From: an archaeon
Lineage (GTDB): Archaea; Nanobdellota; Nanobdellia; SCGC-AAA011-G17; PNOQ01
Assembly: GCA_021107835.1 (NCBI GenBank)
Contig: JAIOSD010000010.1
Location: 1 to 17,735 of the forward strand
DNA length: 17,735 bases
Direction of reading: 5' to 3'
Shown: piece by piece, positions 1 to 6,563 of the stretch
How positions within the stretch are numbered: position 1 is the stretch's first letter
Layout of the letters: every line of letters begins with the position of its first letter
Position numbers and translations under genes: made by a program
Notes under the pieces: generated by a model
The model's database searches: none
What the model was told of the DNA's origin: nothing
Seen by the model: only the letters and a program-made list of their open reading frames with translations

Positions 1-972
1 ATGTTTCATCTCTAAATCTGCTTCTTTTATATCATGAATGCTTAATGCATTTTTCTTAACTTGCTTAAGGTGTTCAAGAACCTTTTCTTCTTGGAAATTA
101 GACATTATAGAAATTCTTCCAACCTTCCTTTGAGCAGTAGTTAGTCCAATATCAAGAGAGGGTTTTATCCTTGCTAACTCAATTATATTATCCAACTCCT
201 CTAACTGATGTAAATGTTTATCATTCTCTCTAAATTTATCCAACTCCTCATCTACTTTCTTTTGTTTCTCTTTCCATCCTTCCTTCTTTAGTTGTTCATT
301 TATCTTCTTCAATTCTTTTTCTTTGTCCTTCTTTGACATGTTTTCTATATCTTTTCCCAAGCTTGGGAACTTTGTTTTTGGTTGAATAATCTGTTCTATG
401 TTATAGATATAATCTGCTGAATACCACATCTTAATAAAATTAAACTTGCCAAAGAATACAATATAATCAAAGATGGACCTTATATCCCAATTATCTTTTA
501 ACCTTGCTATCTCTGAAAAGAATACTTGAAAGTATTTTATTAAATATTTATTCTCTTTGAGTTTCTTTTGATAGTTTTTATTCTCTATTTTATTTATGAT
601 TTCTTCAAACTTTTTATTTCTTCTGCTCTCATAATTCTCTTTTAAGTTTAATCCTATCCTATTATCTTCTTCTTTAAGATATGCTATGCTTCTTGTGAGG
701 AAATCTATAAACTCTTGAATTATTCTTTCCCATTTTATAGAATAAACTTTCCTTTCAAATGGAAAGACATTCTTACTTCCTTCTAATTTAGAGAGTGCGA
801 AACCTTTTTTTTCAAGTAGAGTTAACTGTCTGGATATATTCCCAAAATCTTTATTTAAACTTTCAGCTATTTTCTTTGGATAGCTGTTTCCATTTGCTAT
901 TGAAAATATTAAACTTGAATACAATTGATTCTCAATAATTGGTGTGAATTTCCTTCCTGTCTTATTTGCCAT
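1..972 (-). CDS. Winged-helix DNA-binding protein, partial (C-terminus outside window)
   Basis: The minus strand is open without a stop from the ATG at 972 to the window edge, giving at least 324 residues. The first 75 or so residues read as an ArsR/MarR-like winged helix: a helix with NQLYSSLIFSIA, then YPKKIAESLNKDFGNISRQL as helix-turn-helix, then a LLEKKGF step into a wing. The rest is helical and very rich in Lys and Glu, with a probable coiled coil around residues 205-265 (EKELKKINEQLKKE region). It starts 27 nt after a TATA-like box and diverges from the operon at 1105, so it may regulate its own gene and that operon. I do not recognise a precise family. The start is well supported because the message would be leaderless. 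Confidence 0.8.
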   Translation of the reverse strand, partial: MANKTGRKFTPIIENQLYSSLIFSIANGNSYPKKIAESLNKDFGNISRQLTLLEKKGFALSKLEGSKNVFPFERKVYSIKWERIIQEFIDFLTRSIAYLKEEDNRIGLNLKENYESRRNKKFEEIINKIENKNYQKKLKENKYLIKYFQVFFSEIARLKDNWDIRSIFDYIVFFGKFNFIKMWYSADYIYNIEQIIQPKTKFPSLGKDIENMSKKDKEKELKKINEQLKKEGWKEKQKKVDEELDKFRENDKHLHQLEELDNIIELARIKPSLDIGLTTAQRKVGRISIMSNFQEEKVLEHLKQVKKNALSIHDIKEADLEMKH

Positions 973-974
973 CT

Positions 975-1042
975 TGTCGTGTTGTAATTTGAACCTTTTA
1001 AATGTTGTGTATAATATGTGTTAAATTACTATGTCGTATTGT
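975..1042 (+). promoter_or_regulatory. Two copies of TGTCGTRTTGT in the divergent promoter region (possible operators)
   Basis: TGTCGTGTTGT at 975-985 and TGTCGTATTGT at 1032-1042 match at 10 of 11 positions and are 57 bp apart in the same orientation. The first lies between the TATA box and start codon of the leftward gene; the second lies about 32 bp upstream of the TATA box of the rightward operon. This fits a regulator acting on both promoters. Binding is inferred only. Confidence 0.4.
994..1002 (-). promoter_or_regulatory. TATA box of the leftward winged-helix gene
   Basis: On the minus strand the sequence reads TTTAAAAGG, centred about 26 nt before the ATG at 972. That is the archaeal distance between TATA box and transcription start, so the message is probably leaderless. 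Confidence 0.5.
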
Positions 1043-1073
1043 TATATTCTTTATATTCTACACTACATAAATG

Positions 1074-1080
1074 TTTATAA
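1074..1080 (+). promoter_or_regulatory. TATA box of the rightward replication operon
   Basis: TTTATAA is centred about 28 nt before the ATG at 1105, which suggests a leaderless message and favours 1105 over the in-frame GTG at 1081, which directly abuts the box. Confidence 0.55.
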
Positions 1081-1104
1081 GTGTTTTCTTGTGATGTAAT
1101 TATC

Positions 1105-1344
1105 ATGAATTTGGACAGCACGACAGAGAGGAAAGGAGTTCAAAGAAGTTCAATAGAGAAAGTTTGGAATCTTGTTTTGAAAGAGAATAATGCTGTAACT
1201 CCTTCTAATATAGCAGAGAGAGTCAAGCTTCAAGTTCCAACAGTAAGGAGCTGTTTGGTTTTTTTGAAAGAGATGGATAAGGTTGAAATTATCTCTAATG
1301 GAAAGACATGGTTAGTAAGGAAAAAAGAGGATGCAACAAACTGA
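1105..1344 (+). CDS. Small winged-helix DNA-binding protein
   Basis: A 79-residue protein with a compact winged-helix fold. Helix one is around SIEKVWNLVLKENN, the helix-turn-helix is VTPSNIAERVKLQVPTVRSCL with a typical recognition helix, and the C-terminal wing is KVEIISNGKTWLVRKK. It is the first gene of a rightward chain ending in primase and helicase genes and would suit a transcriptional regulator of that chain. An in-frame GTG at 1081 would add eight residues, but it lies at the TATA box and is less likely. The 3' end overlaps the next gene by 14 nt. The exact family is not recognised. Confidence 0.75.
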   Translation: MNLDSTTERKGVQRSSIEKVWNLVLKENNAVTPSNIAERVKLQVPTVRSCLVFLKEMDKVEIISNGKTWLVRKKEDATN

Positions 1345-1576
1345 AACTTTCAAGAATGGAGAGAGAGGAAACCATTTGCTACAAGTAAGGTTAACTAAAA
1401 CACAACATGAGAGGTTGAAAGCATTAGCCACAGCTTCTGGGTTTGCTACTGTTTCAGATTATGTAAGGATTAACTTGCTTAATCCAAGCATAGAAGAGAA
1501 GCTGAATAGGATTATGAGTTTGTTATCTGAAAAAAATGAAAATGAGGAATATGAAAATGATGGTGGAAATTCTTAA
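1331..1576 (+). CDS. Ribbon-helix-helix (CopG/Arc-like) DNA-binding protein
   Basis: The protein has 81 residues. Residues 15-55 fit a ribbon-helix-helix fold: a short alternating strand LLQVRLTKTQ, helix A HERLKALATASG, a turn with FATVSDYV, and helix B ending near NLLNPS. Such proteins bind DNA as dimers through the strand; they control copy number, partition or transcription in plasmids. The C-terminal third is an acidic tail rich in Glu and Asn. It starts inside the previous gene and ends inside the next, so translation is probably coupled. Its operator is unknown; the array at 4439-4558 is one candidate, but nothing in the sequence ties it to that site. Confidence 0.7.
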   Translation: MQQTETFKNGERGNHLLQVRLTKTQHERLKALATASGFATVSDYVRINLLNPSIEEKLNRIMSLLSEKNENEEYENDGGNS

Positions 1577-1754
1577 AAAGTATGAAGGAAAAAAAGTCAG
1601 GTTAATTCTAAAGAACAATTTTGTTTATACTAATATTTCTTTTAGAATTACTGAAGATAACTTAATAGAGTTCCAAGACAAATATGGAGAGATTCTAACT
1701 GTTGAACCAAGCTATATTTCTGGTATAAGTGAAGGTGGTGTTTCTAATGGTTAA
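1557..1754 (+). CDS. Small Sm-like (LSm/Hfq-type) fold candidate
   Basis: About 65 residues, with a pattern resembling an Sm fold: a short N-terminal helix (VEILKKYEGK), strand KKVRLILKNN, strand VYTNISFRITEDN, strand LIEFQDKYGEILTVEPSYI and a final ISGIS segment. The order Gly-Lys-x-Val-x-Leu, a central acidic turn, then a D-x-x-G-E turn is typical of LSm proteins, which form rings on RNA. I judge this by pattern only, without alignment. Five in-frame ATG codons lie at 1536, 1542, 1551, 1557 and 1560. A GAGG at 1543-1546 best suits 1551 or 1557. The 5' end overlaps the ribbon-helix-helix gene and the 3' end overlaps the next gene. Confidence 0.6.
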   Translation: MMVEILKKYEGKKVRLILKNNFVYTNISFRITEDNLIEFQDKYGEILTVEPSYISGISEGGVSNG

Positions 1755-1932
1755 CAAGGTTGAAAGGGAGAGATTAGAATCCAAACAAGGTAGTGGTGCC
1801 TGTATTATTTTAGAAGTTTCAAAAACATCTCTTGCAGGAGGAGTTCTTGAGAGTCAAAGACTTATGATAGAAGGAGAAAGTTTGGATGAGGTTAGACAAC
1901 ATTTTGATGATATTTGGGGTGTAGATTCATGA
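1747..1932 (+). CDS. Small protein of unknown function
   Basis: A 61-residue protein starting at ATG 1747, eight bases after a GGTGG ribosome-binding sequence. An in-frame GTG at 1729 would add six hydrophobic residues. The middle alternates like beta strands (GACIILEVSK and LESQRLMIEG) and the end is a short acidic helix, SLDEVRQHFDDIW. I recognise no family. It overlaps its upstream neighbour by 8 nt and its stop codon overlaps the next start as ATGA, so it belongs to the replication operon. Confidence 0.6.
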   Translation: MVNKVERERLESKQGSGACIILEVSKTSLAGGVLESQRLMIEGESLDEVRQHFDDIWGVDS

Positions 1933-2123
1933 ATCCATTCTATTGTCGGAATTGTGGAAAGAAGATAGAAGTTTGGGATTACAGAAATAAGGTATTTTGT
2001 AGTGATATGTGCAGAACACAGTATTCCAGAAAACTTAAGGAAATGAGGGCAAGAGACCCAAAGAGAGACACTCAAGGTGTGACAGAGCAAGGAGGAGGAG
2101 TTAATGATGCCAAAACAGATTAA
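1929..2123 (+). CDS. Small zinc-finger protein
   Basis: A 64-residue protein. Cys6, Cys9, Cys24 and Cys28 form a CxxC...CxxxC treble-clef or ribbon finger of the kind seen in MYM/FCS-type or 'DUF2116-like' archaeal fingers (YCRNCG and FCSDMC). A basic, polar tail follows. It starts with an ATGA overlap on the previous stop codon. The end of the gene carries a strong GGAGGAGGAG run that serves as the ribosome-binding site of the following primase gene. It might bind nucleic acid or assist replication, but no specific role can be read from it. Confidence 0.65.
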   Translation: MNPFYCRNCGKKIEVWDYRNKVFCSDMCRTQYSRKLKEMRARDPKRDTQGVTEQGGGVNDAKTD

Positions 2124-2889
2124 ACAGGATAATTTAGCTTTTAATAGGGTTGTTTCATGCGACAAAATACCAATAGATAAGGGTTGGCAGAAGAATAATA
2201 ATTTCAAATATAATGACCCAGAACTACAAAAGCATATCAAAAATAAGGGAAACTATGGTGTTCTTTGTGGTATTGGAGATTTGGTTGTTCTTGATGCAGA
2301 TGATTTAGATTTTGTGTGTGTGATAAATGATTTAGAGAGTAGAAATGTTCTTCCAAAAACACTCACAGTTCAAACAGCTAAAGGTTTTCATTATTATTAC
2401 AAATCAAAGTTTCCAGAGAGAAAGATAATATTAGAAAAGGGTGAGAAGCATGTTGGAGAAATACTTTCAAATGGTTGTTTTGTTATTGGACCAAACTCAA
2501 TACACCCATCTGGAGCTAAATATTCTGTTGTTAGAGATTTAGAGATTGCAGAATTGAAAGATGATGAGTTGATGGAATTTGAACCTTGGTTCAAATCTGA
2601 ACTTTCGCATGAGAAAGTTGATATTAAAGGAGATGGTAGTTGGAGTTCTAAAGTTAATCAAAAACTTTCCATCTTAAACATAGCAAGGAGTTATGGTTTT
2701 GAGGTTAGAGGAAATAAAGCAGTTTGTAAGTTTCATAATGATACTAAACCTTCTTTGACTTTTGTTGATGAGAATGGTTTGTTCTTGTGTTATGGTTGTA
2801 ATCTGAAAGGCAACATTACAACTTTTGTTAGTTTATGTAAGGAGCATAAGTTTGAAAGGAATGAGGAAATCAAATGGTCAAGGAAATAA
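2104..2889 (+). CDS. Primase-polymerase (archaeo-eukaryotic type) with C-terminal CHC2-like zinc motif
   Basis: This 261-residue protein would prime and perhaps extend DNA during replication of the element. The N-terminal 165 residues fit the bifunctional Prim-Pol domain: a VLDADD motif with metal-binding Asp64 and Asp66, the TAKGFHYYY block with His96, and FVIGPNSIHPSGAKY with His134. Residues 185-250 form a zinc segment, with Cys208, His211, Cys229 and Cys232 (CKFH...CYGC), like the CHC2 finger of DnaG-type primases. Combining a Prim-Pol core with a CHC2-like finger is seen in mobile-element primases. The GGAGG run at 2091-2100 supports the ATG at 2104 or 2107. It overlaps the following helicase-like gene by 16 nt. 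Confidence 0.85.
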   Translation: MMPKQIKQDNLAFNRVVSCDKIPIDKGWQKNNNFKYNDPELQKHIKNKGNYGVLCGIGDLVVLDADDLDFVCVINDLESRNVLPKTLTVQTAKGFHYYYKSKFPERKIILEKGEKHVGEILSNGCFVIGPNSIHPSGAKYSVVRDLEIAELKDDELMEFEPWFKSELSHEKVDIKGDGSWSSKVNQKLSILNIARSYGFEVRGNKAVCKFHNDTKPSLTFVDENGLFLCYGCNLKGNITTFVSLCKEHKFERNEEIKWSRK

Positions 2890-4112
2890 TAAAAGAGTTG
2901 AATAAGGAAGCTGGAATAAAAGGAGATAAATTAAAGAAATTAAAATCTAAAAAACCATTTGGAAGGTTAGGGCAAGGAGTTCATAATGGTGTTTTTTATC
3001 ATGGCACTTCACTTGATGATACATCTGCAACTATAACTTCTAATAAAGAGATTTATCTTGGGATTACTGAATATGTTTATTCTTGTAAGGATTGTGGAGC
3101 AGAAACAAAAACCATCTCAAAGAAAATAAATGAAAAACCAAAGATTCCAAAGAAATGTTCTAAATGTAATAAAAGTAATTGGACCTTAATAAAAAAGCAT
3201 AATGAAATAATAAATGACTTTGGTTTAAATTATAGAACTGATTTTAATGATGAGGCAATAGATTATTTTTGGGATACTAATGAAATTAAAGGTTATTTAG
3301 AGGGAAACTATAAACAGAAAGAACTCAAAGATATTTATCAAGACATAGTAAAGATTAACAAAAAATATATTGAACATCTAAATGAAGAAACTCATAAATT
3401 CATAGCTTGTTGGATAATGGGAACTTATGTTTATACTATCTTTGAACAATATGGTAGATTATATTTTAGAGCTGAAAGAGGTTCTGGAAAAACACAGCAA
3501 TCAAGAATTGTTAAATTTCTTTCTTTTAATCCTATGTGGATAACTAAAGGTTCTGAAAGTTCTATTTTTAGAGATGGTGAAGCTACTTGTGGAACTTTTA
3601 TTATTGATAATATGGATAAATTAAATGAAGAATTAAAGAGAGCAATAGAACATTATATTGAAACAGGTTGGATGTGGGATGCTACATATAGGTTAACAAA
3701 CAAAGATACACATCAAACACAAAAATTTCAATCATATACTCCTATGAATCTAAATAATATCCTTGGATTGGATGAGGATACTGTTGATAAAACCTTTGAG
3801 ATTCTTATGTTAAAATCTGTTAATGATGATATTAAAAGAAAGAAACCAACTCCAAAAAGTGAAGATTGGAAAGGTATAAGAAATGATATTAGATGTTGGG
3901 CATTAGATAATTGGAAGAAAGTAGAAGAGGCATATCAAGAAACAACTGCTGATTTTTCTGGAAGAGAGTTTGATGTTGTTGAAGGTCCTTTGACTATTGC
4001 AAAACTTCTTGGTCAAGAATTGTATGATGAGCTTTGTGAATATATCAAACAAAAGATAGAAGAGCAAACTCCAGATTTAGAGAATAATCCTTCGTATATA
4101 ATCTTCACATAG
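2874..4112 (+). CDS. Replicative helicase-like P-loop ATPase, interrupted by an in-frame TAG
   Basis: A 412-residue protein, probably the element's replicative helicase partner of the adjacent primase. Residues 71-98 hold a zinc ribbon (CKDC...CSKC). The ATPase core has a Walker A variant AERGSGKT at 200-207, in which Ala replaces the first Gly, and a Walker B-like TFIIDNMD at 241-248 with Asp but no following Glu. Later hydrophobic and charged segments suit a helicase or AAA-type core. The frame ends at TAG 4110-4112, but the same frame stays open for 105 more codons that look like the missing C-terminal domain (see 4152-4430). The start overlaps the primase gene by 16 nt. The family is not named with certainty. 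Confidence 0.75.
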   Translation: MVKEIIKELNKEAGIKGDKLKKLKSKKPFGRLGQGVHNGVFYHGTSLDDTSATITSNKEIYLGITEYVYSCKDCGAETKTISKKINEKPKIPKKCSKCNKSNWTLIKKHNEIINDFGLNYRTDFNDEAIDYFWDTNEIKGYLEGNYKQKELKDIYQDIVKINKKYIEHLNEETHKFIACWIMGTYVYTIFEQYGRLYFRAERGSGKTQQSRIVKFLSFNPMWITKGSESSIFRDGEATCGTFIIDNMDKLNEELKRAIEHYIETGWMWDATYRLTNKDTHQTQKFQSYTPMNLNNILGLDEDTVDKTFEILMLKSVNDDIKRKKPTPKSEDWKGIRNDIRCWALDNWKKVEEAYQETTADFSGREFDVVEGPLTIAKLLGQELYDELCEYIKQKIEEQTPDLENNPSYIIFT

Positions 4113-4151
4113 GTTTGGAATAGGGTCCTTCAAGATGTTAAGGAGAGGGGA

Positions 4152-4430
4152 TTGGAAGCTGAAACAGAGGGAGTAAGGATTCAAGTTAAGGAGATTGCAC
4201 AAGCAACATTTCCAAAGTTAAGGGATTGGGCATCAACTAATGAAAAAGATAGGAAGAAGGAACTTCCAAAGTTTGCAAGATATGTTTCCAAGGTTATTCA
4301 AACAGTTCCTATGTTCAGAAAGAAGGGAATAACTAAAGGGTTAACTTGGATATTGTTCAAAAGGAATGACCTTGAGAAATATATGAAGCTTCAACATTTT
4401 CTTGATGATAAGGAGGAAGAACCAAAATGA
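4152..4430 (+). CDS. C-terminal helicase domain downstream of an in-frame TAG (separate ORF, readthrough product or pseudogene tail)
   Basis: This frame is identical to that of the helicase-like gene and is open from 4113 right after the TAG. The residues just after the stop (VWNRVLQDVKERGLEAE) look like ordinary coding sequence, not spacer. The remainder reads as a winged-helix-like domain: VRIQVKEIAQ, KKELPKFARYVSKVIQ and GLTWILFKRNDLEKYM. Independent translation could begin at TTG 4152, which follows an AGGAGAGGGG purine run by one base, or after reinitiation. Alternatives are translational readthrough, a recent nonsense mutation, or a base-calling error. The C-terminus is acidic (DDKEEEPK). 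The sequence alone cannot decide which of these applies. Confidence 0.6.
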   Translation: MEAETEGVRIQVKEIAQATFPKLRDWASTNEKDRKKELPKFARYVSKVIQTVPMFRKKGITKGLTWILFKRNDLEKYMKLQHFLDDKEEEPK

Positions 4431-4438
4431 ATGTCTAT

Positions 4439-4558
4439 CTCTACCCATCTCTACACACTTCTACCTATACAACACATCTCTACACTACTCTACCTATCTC
4501 TACATCTAATATCCATTTTTTGAACAAAAGGGGTAGAGATGTGTAGAGATGGGTAGAG
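4439..4558. repeat. Iteron-like array of CTCTAC motifs at 10-bp spacing in two opposed clusters; candidate replication origin
   Basis: CTCTAC occurs on the plus strand at 4439, 4449, 4478, 4488 and 4498, with a variant TTCTAC at 4459. Its complement GTAGAG occurs at 4533, 4543 and 4553. Spacing is 10 bp within each run, so the motifs lie on one helical face. A perfect 19-bp inverted repeat joins the clusters: CTCTACCCATCTCTACACA at 4439-4457 against 4540-4558. The centre (4504-4530) is AT-rich with a T6 run. The array sits in a 178-bp gene-free gap right after the primase and helicase genes, where an origin or an autoregulated operator would be expected. Confidence 0.65.
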
Positions 4559-4608
4559 GTAGTAGGGCAGGGTTGAGAATAGTTGAAAGTGGAAGGAGGT
4601 AAGAAAAA

Positions 4609-4836
4609 ATGTCAATGATTTGTGGAAAATGTGAAGGAAATATGCAGTTGGAAGTATTCCCATCTGGAGAGTTAAATGAGTCAGAACTAATTTGGGTTTG
4701 TGATGAGTGTGGTGGATGGGATTGGGCAAATAGTGTAACAGCTAAACCAAGAGTAGAAGAAGAATATCCAGAAGAACAAACCTTGTCTCATGAGACAAAG
4801 AAGGTTAGAAAGACAAAGAAGAAATCAAATGGATGA
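4609..4836 (+). CDS. Small zinc-ribbon protein
   Basis: A 75-residue protein with a zinc ribbon formed by Cys5, Cys8, Cys31 and Cys34 (CGKC and CDEC) and a basic, Lys-rich C-terminal tail. It has a very good ribosome-binding site, AAGGAGGT, about eight bases before the ATG, in contrast to the leaderless operon starts. It opens the second tight gene cluster of the element (4609-6473), which ends in a P-loop ATPase. Nucleic-acid or protein binding is likely, but no family is recognised. Confidence 0.7.
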   Translation: MSMICGKCEGNMQLEVFPSGELNESELIWVCDECGGWDWANSVTAKPRVEEEYPEEQTLSHETKKVRKTKKKSNG

Positions 4837-5200
4837 GTATAAAGAAGGAGAGTTCAATATTACAACTGAACTCTTAAGGAGATGTGCAAAATTATTGGAG
4901 TGTGCCAATGAATCTAAAATCAATAGAGATTATAGAAGATGGAGAGAATCATTGGAAACTCTACTTAATTCAATCTCCTTTATTTTGACATGGGAAGAGC
5001 TTGAAGATTTTAGTAATAAATTAGTAAGGTTGGAAGGAGAGATGGATATGCTTGGAAGTTATTATGGAAATCATAGTAATATGGAATCTAACATTAAATC
5101 TAAATTAAACAAATTAGAAAGAAGATTTGTTAAGATAATGTATGAACATGGATTATACTATCCAAAACCAAGGAAAGAAAACAAGAGGATTATAGAATAA
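4829..5200 (+). CDS. Helical protein of unknown function
   Basis: A 123-residue protein that is mainly helical, with segments such as NITTELLRRCAKLLECANES, WRESLETLLNSISFIL and EELEDFSNKLVRLEGEM, and a basic C-terminal helix around LNKLERRFVKIMYE. The ATG at 4829 is preferred; an in-frame ATG at 4790 would add thirteen very Arg/Lys-rich residues inside the previous gene. It overlaps the zinc-ribbon gene by 8 nt and joins the next gene through a TAATG overlap. No family is recognised. A structural or ATPase-accessory role is only a guess from the position. Confidence 0.65.
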   Translation: MDEYKEGEFNITTELLRRCAKLLECANESKINRDYRRWRESLETLLNSISFILTWEELEDFSNKLVRLEGEMDMLGSYYGNHSNMESNIKSKLNKLERRFVKIMYEHGLYYPKPRKENKRIIE

Positions 5201-5667
5201 TGGCAGATGATATTCAATTTGTTGACCCAGAAACAACAGAATTTCAAGGGAAGTTAAATCTTTCATTTAGAGAGATTGTTATGAGGCATGTAATGAAGAT
5301 AACACAATTTGCTTCTTGTGAGTTTAGAGGAGGATATTGGCAAGAACAAGCAGTTCCAATGAAAGGAATAGTCATGACAACAAAGACCTATGTTCCAGAT
5401 TCCAGAGAAGTATATTGGAATGCAATAGATTGTTTGTATGATTTATTACTTCCAAGATTTGATGAGGAGATGACTAAAAATGCAGAAGAGATAGAAAAAG
5501 AATTAGATAAGAATGCAAAACACTTCAGAGAAAAAGAAGAACAAGACAGAAATATAGAGCAACAATATCTCAATGAGAAAGTCAAGATAAAAAGGAAACT
5601 ATTCCAAAAGTTGTCATTGTTATTGAGCAGACAAAATTATCTTGCAGGAGAAACAATATCAGAATGA
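5200..5667 (+). CDS. Unknown protein with C-terminal coiled coil
   Basis: A 155-residue protein. The first 90 residues look like a small mixed fold (LNLSFREIVMRHVMKI, TTKTYVPDSREVYWNAIDCLYDLLLPRF). Residues 92-145 form a long charged helix rich in Glu and Lys that probably is a coiled coil. The start codon shares its A with the preceding TAA, and the end shares ATGA with the ATPase gene, so it is very likely co-translated with both neighbours. It may be a partner of the ATPase; the sequence shows no catalytic motif. Confidence 0.65.
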   Translation: MADDIQFVDPETTEFQGKLNLSFREIVMRHVMKITQFASCEFRGGYWQEQAVPMKGIVMTTKTYVPDSREVYWNAIDCLYDLLLPRFDEEMTKNAEEIEKELDKNAKHFREKEEQDRNIEQQYLNEKVKIKRKLFQKLSLLLSRQNYLAGETISE

Positions 5668-6473
5668 AGATTCTTTATGACCCAGATAAATATTCTTGGA
5701 TTAAATACATCAAACATAGAATTAGAAACAACAAGAACTTTTTAGTTTTCACAGGAGGACCAACAGGAGTTGGAAAGAGTTGGTCCAATCTTTCTATTGC
5801 ACAGATGTTGAATCCAAAGTTCACAGTTAAAGATTGTGTATTCAGAGGAAAAGATTTGATGAGAAGAATTAACTCTGGTCAGATTAAATCTGGAATGCCC
5901 TTGGTGTTTGATGAGGCAGGAATAGATTTGTCTAATAGAAGTTGGCAGTCAACAACAAACAGATTGTTGAATGCATTACTTCAAACATTTAGACATAAAA
6001 GAATAGTTCTTCTTATGAATTCTCCTTACATGGATTTTGTTGATGCATCAACAAGAAAGTTATTCCATGCAGAGTTTCAAATACTTGGAGTCAATAAAGA
6101 AACACAAACAGCAATATGCAAACCTCAACTACTTCAGTTCAATGCAAGGATGAGTAAGTTCTATTATCATTATCTTAAAATTATCAATAACAAAAAGATG
6201 ATACCTGTGAAGAGATGGAATATTCCAAAACCTTCAGATGGGTTGGTTAAAGAATATGAGAAGAAGAAAACAGCATTCACAAAGGCATTGAATGAAGGCA
6301 TCTATAAAGAATTAGAAGCTATGGAAAAACCTCCAAAGAAACAATTGAAATGTTATGCTTGTGGTCATCATTGGATACAAAGAGGCAAGAAAGAACCAGA
6401 CACATGTCCAAGGTGTAGAATATCCTTTTGGAGAAAGGACCAAATTGTTAAGCATAAGACAAAAGGAGGGTGA
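5664..6473 (+). CDS. Zot/packaging-type P-loop ATPase with C-terminal zinc ribbon
   Basis: A 269-residue ATPase. Walker A is GPTGVGKS at residues 32-39, and Walker B is MPLVFDEAG at 78-86 with the catalytic Glu. A strand ending in LLMNSP at 116-121 fits a sensor position. The FDEAGID context with a following helix resembles Zot-like and FtsK/HerA-related ATPases that drive DNA packaging, virion extrusion or conjugative transfer. Residues 230-251 form a zinc ribbon (CYAC...CPRC). No transmembrane segment is seen, unlike classical Zot of filamentous phages. It closes a four-gene cluster joined by overlaps. A role in DNA movement is an inference from motif layout. Confidence 0.75.
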   Translation: MKILYDPDKYSWIKYIKHRIRNNKNFLVFTGGPTGVGKSWSNLSIAQMLNPKFTVKDCVFRGKDLMRRINSGQIKSGMPLVFDEAGIDLSNRSWQSTTNRLLNALLQTFRHKRIVLLMNSPYMDFVDASTRKLFHAEFQILGVNKETQTAICKPQLLQFNARMSKFYYHYLKIINNKKMIPVKRWNIPKPSDGLVKEYEKKKTAFTKALNEGIYKELEAMEKPPKKQLKCYACGHHWIQRGKKEPDTCPRCRISFWRKDQIVKHKTKGG

Positions 6474-6536
6474 AACCCATAGGGAATAGTGAAAATTAGC
6501 CAAAACAGAGGGTGGTTCCTATATGCTAACCATAAT

Positions 6537-6546
6537 AACTTAAGTT
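6537..6546. promoter_or_regulatory. Perfect palindrome AACTTAAGTT upstream of the 6564-7541 genes
   Basis: This 10-bp perfect dyad lies in the 6474-6563 gap before a new gene group that starts with a ribbon-helix-helix regulator. It could be an operator for that regulator. A short AT-rich palindrome can also arise by chance, so support is modest. Confidence 0.3.
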
Positions 6547-6563
6547 GTTCAAGTGCAGGAAAA

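Noticed and set aside
1854..2240. Minus-strand 128-codon frame
   Set aside because: It lies opposite the zinc-finger and primase genes, which have motifs and overlaps typical of real genes; its own sequence is Ser/Leu/Cys-rich shadow.
4110..4112. Genome-wide recoding of TAG as an amino acid
   Set aside because: TAG ends several plausible genes here (8147, 11120, 14057); reading through 8147 soon meets another TAG and then TGA and yields no coherent protein.
4439..4558. CRISPR-like array
   Set aside because: The repeated unit is only about 6-10 bp with no spacer-sized unique sequence, and the clusters are in opposite orientation; no cas gene is near.
4490..4729. Minus-strand frame across the CTCTAC array
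   Set aside because: It is the low-complexity reverse of the array and of the zinc-ribbon gene, with no start signal and an improbable composition.
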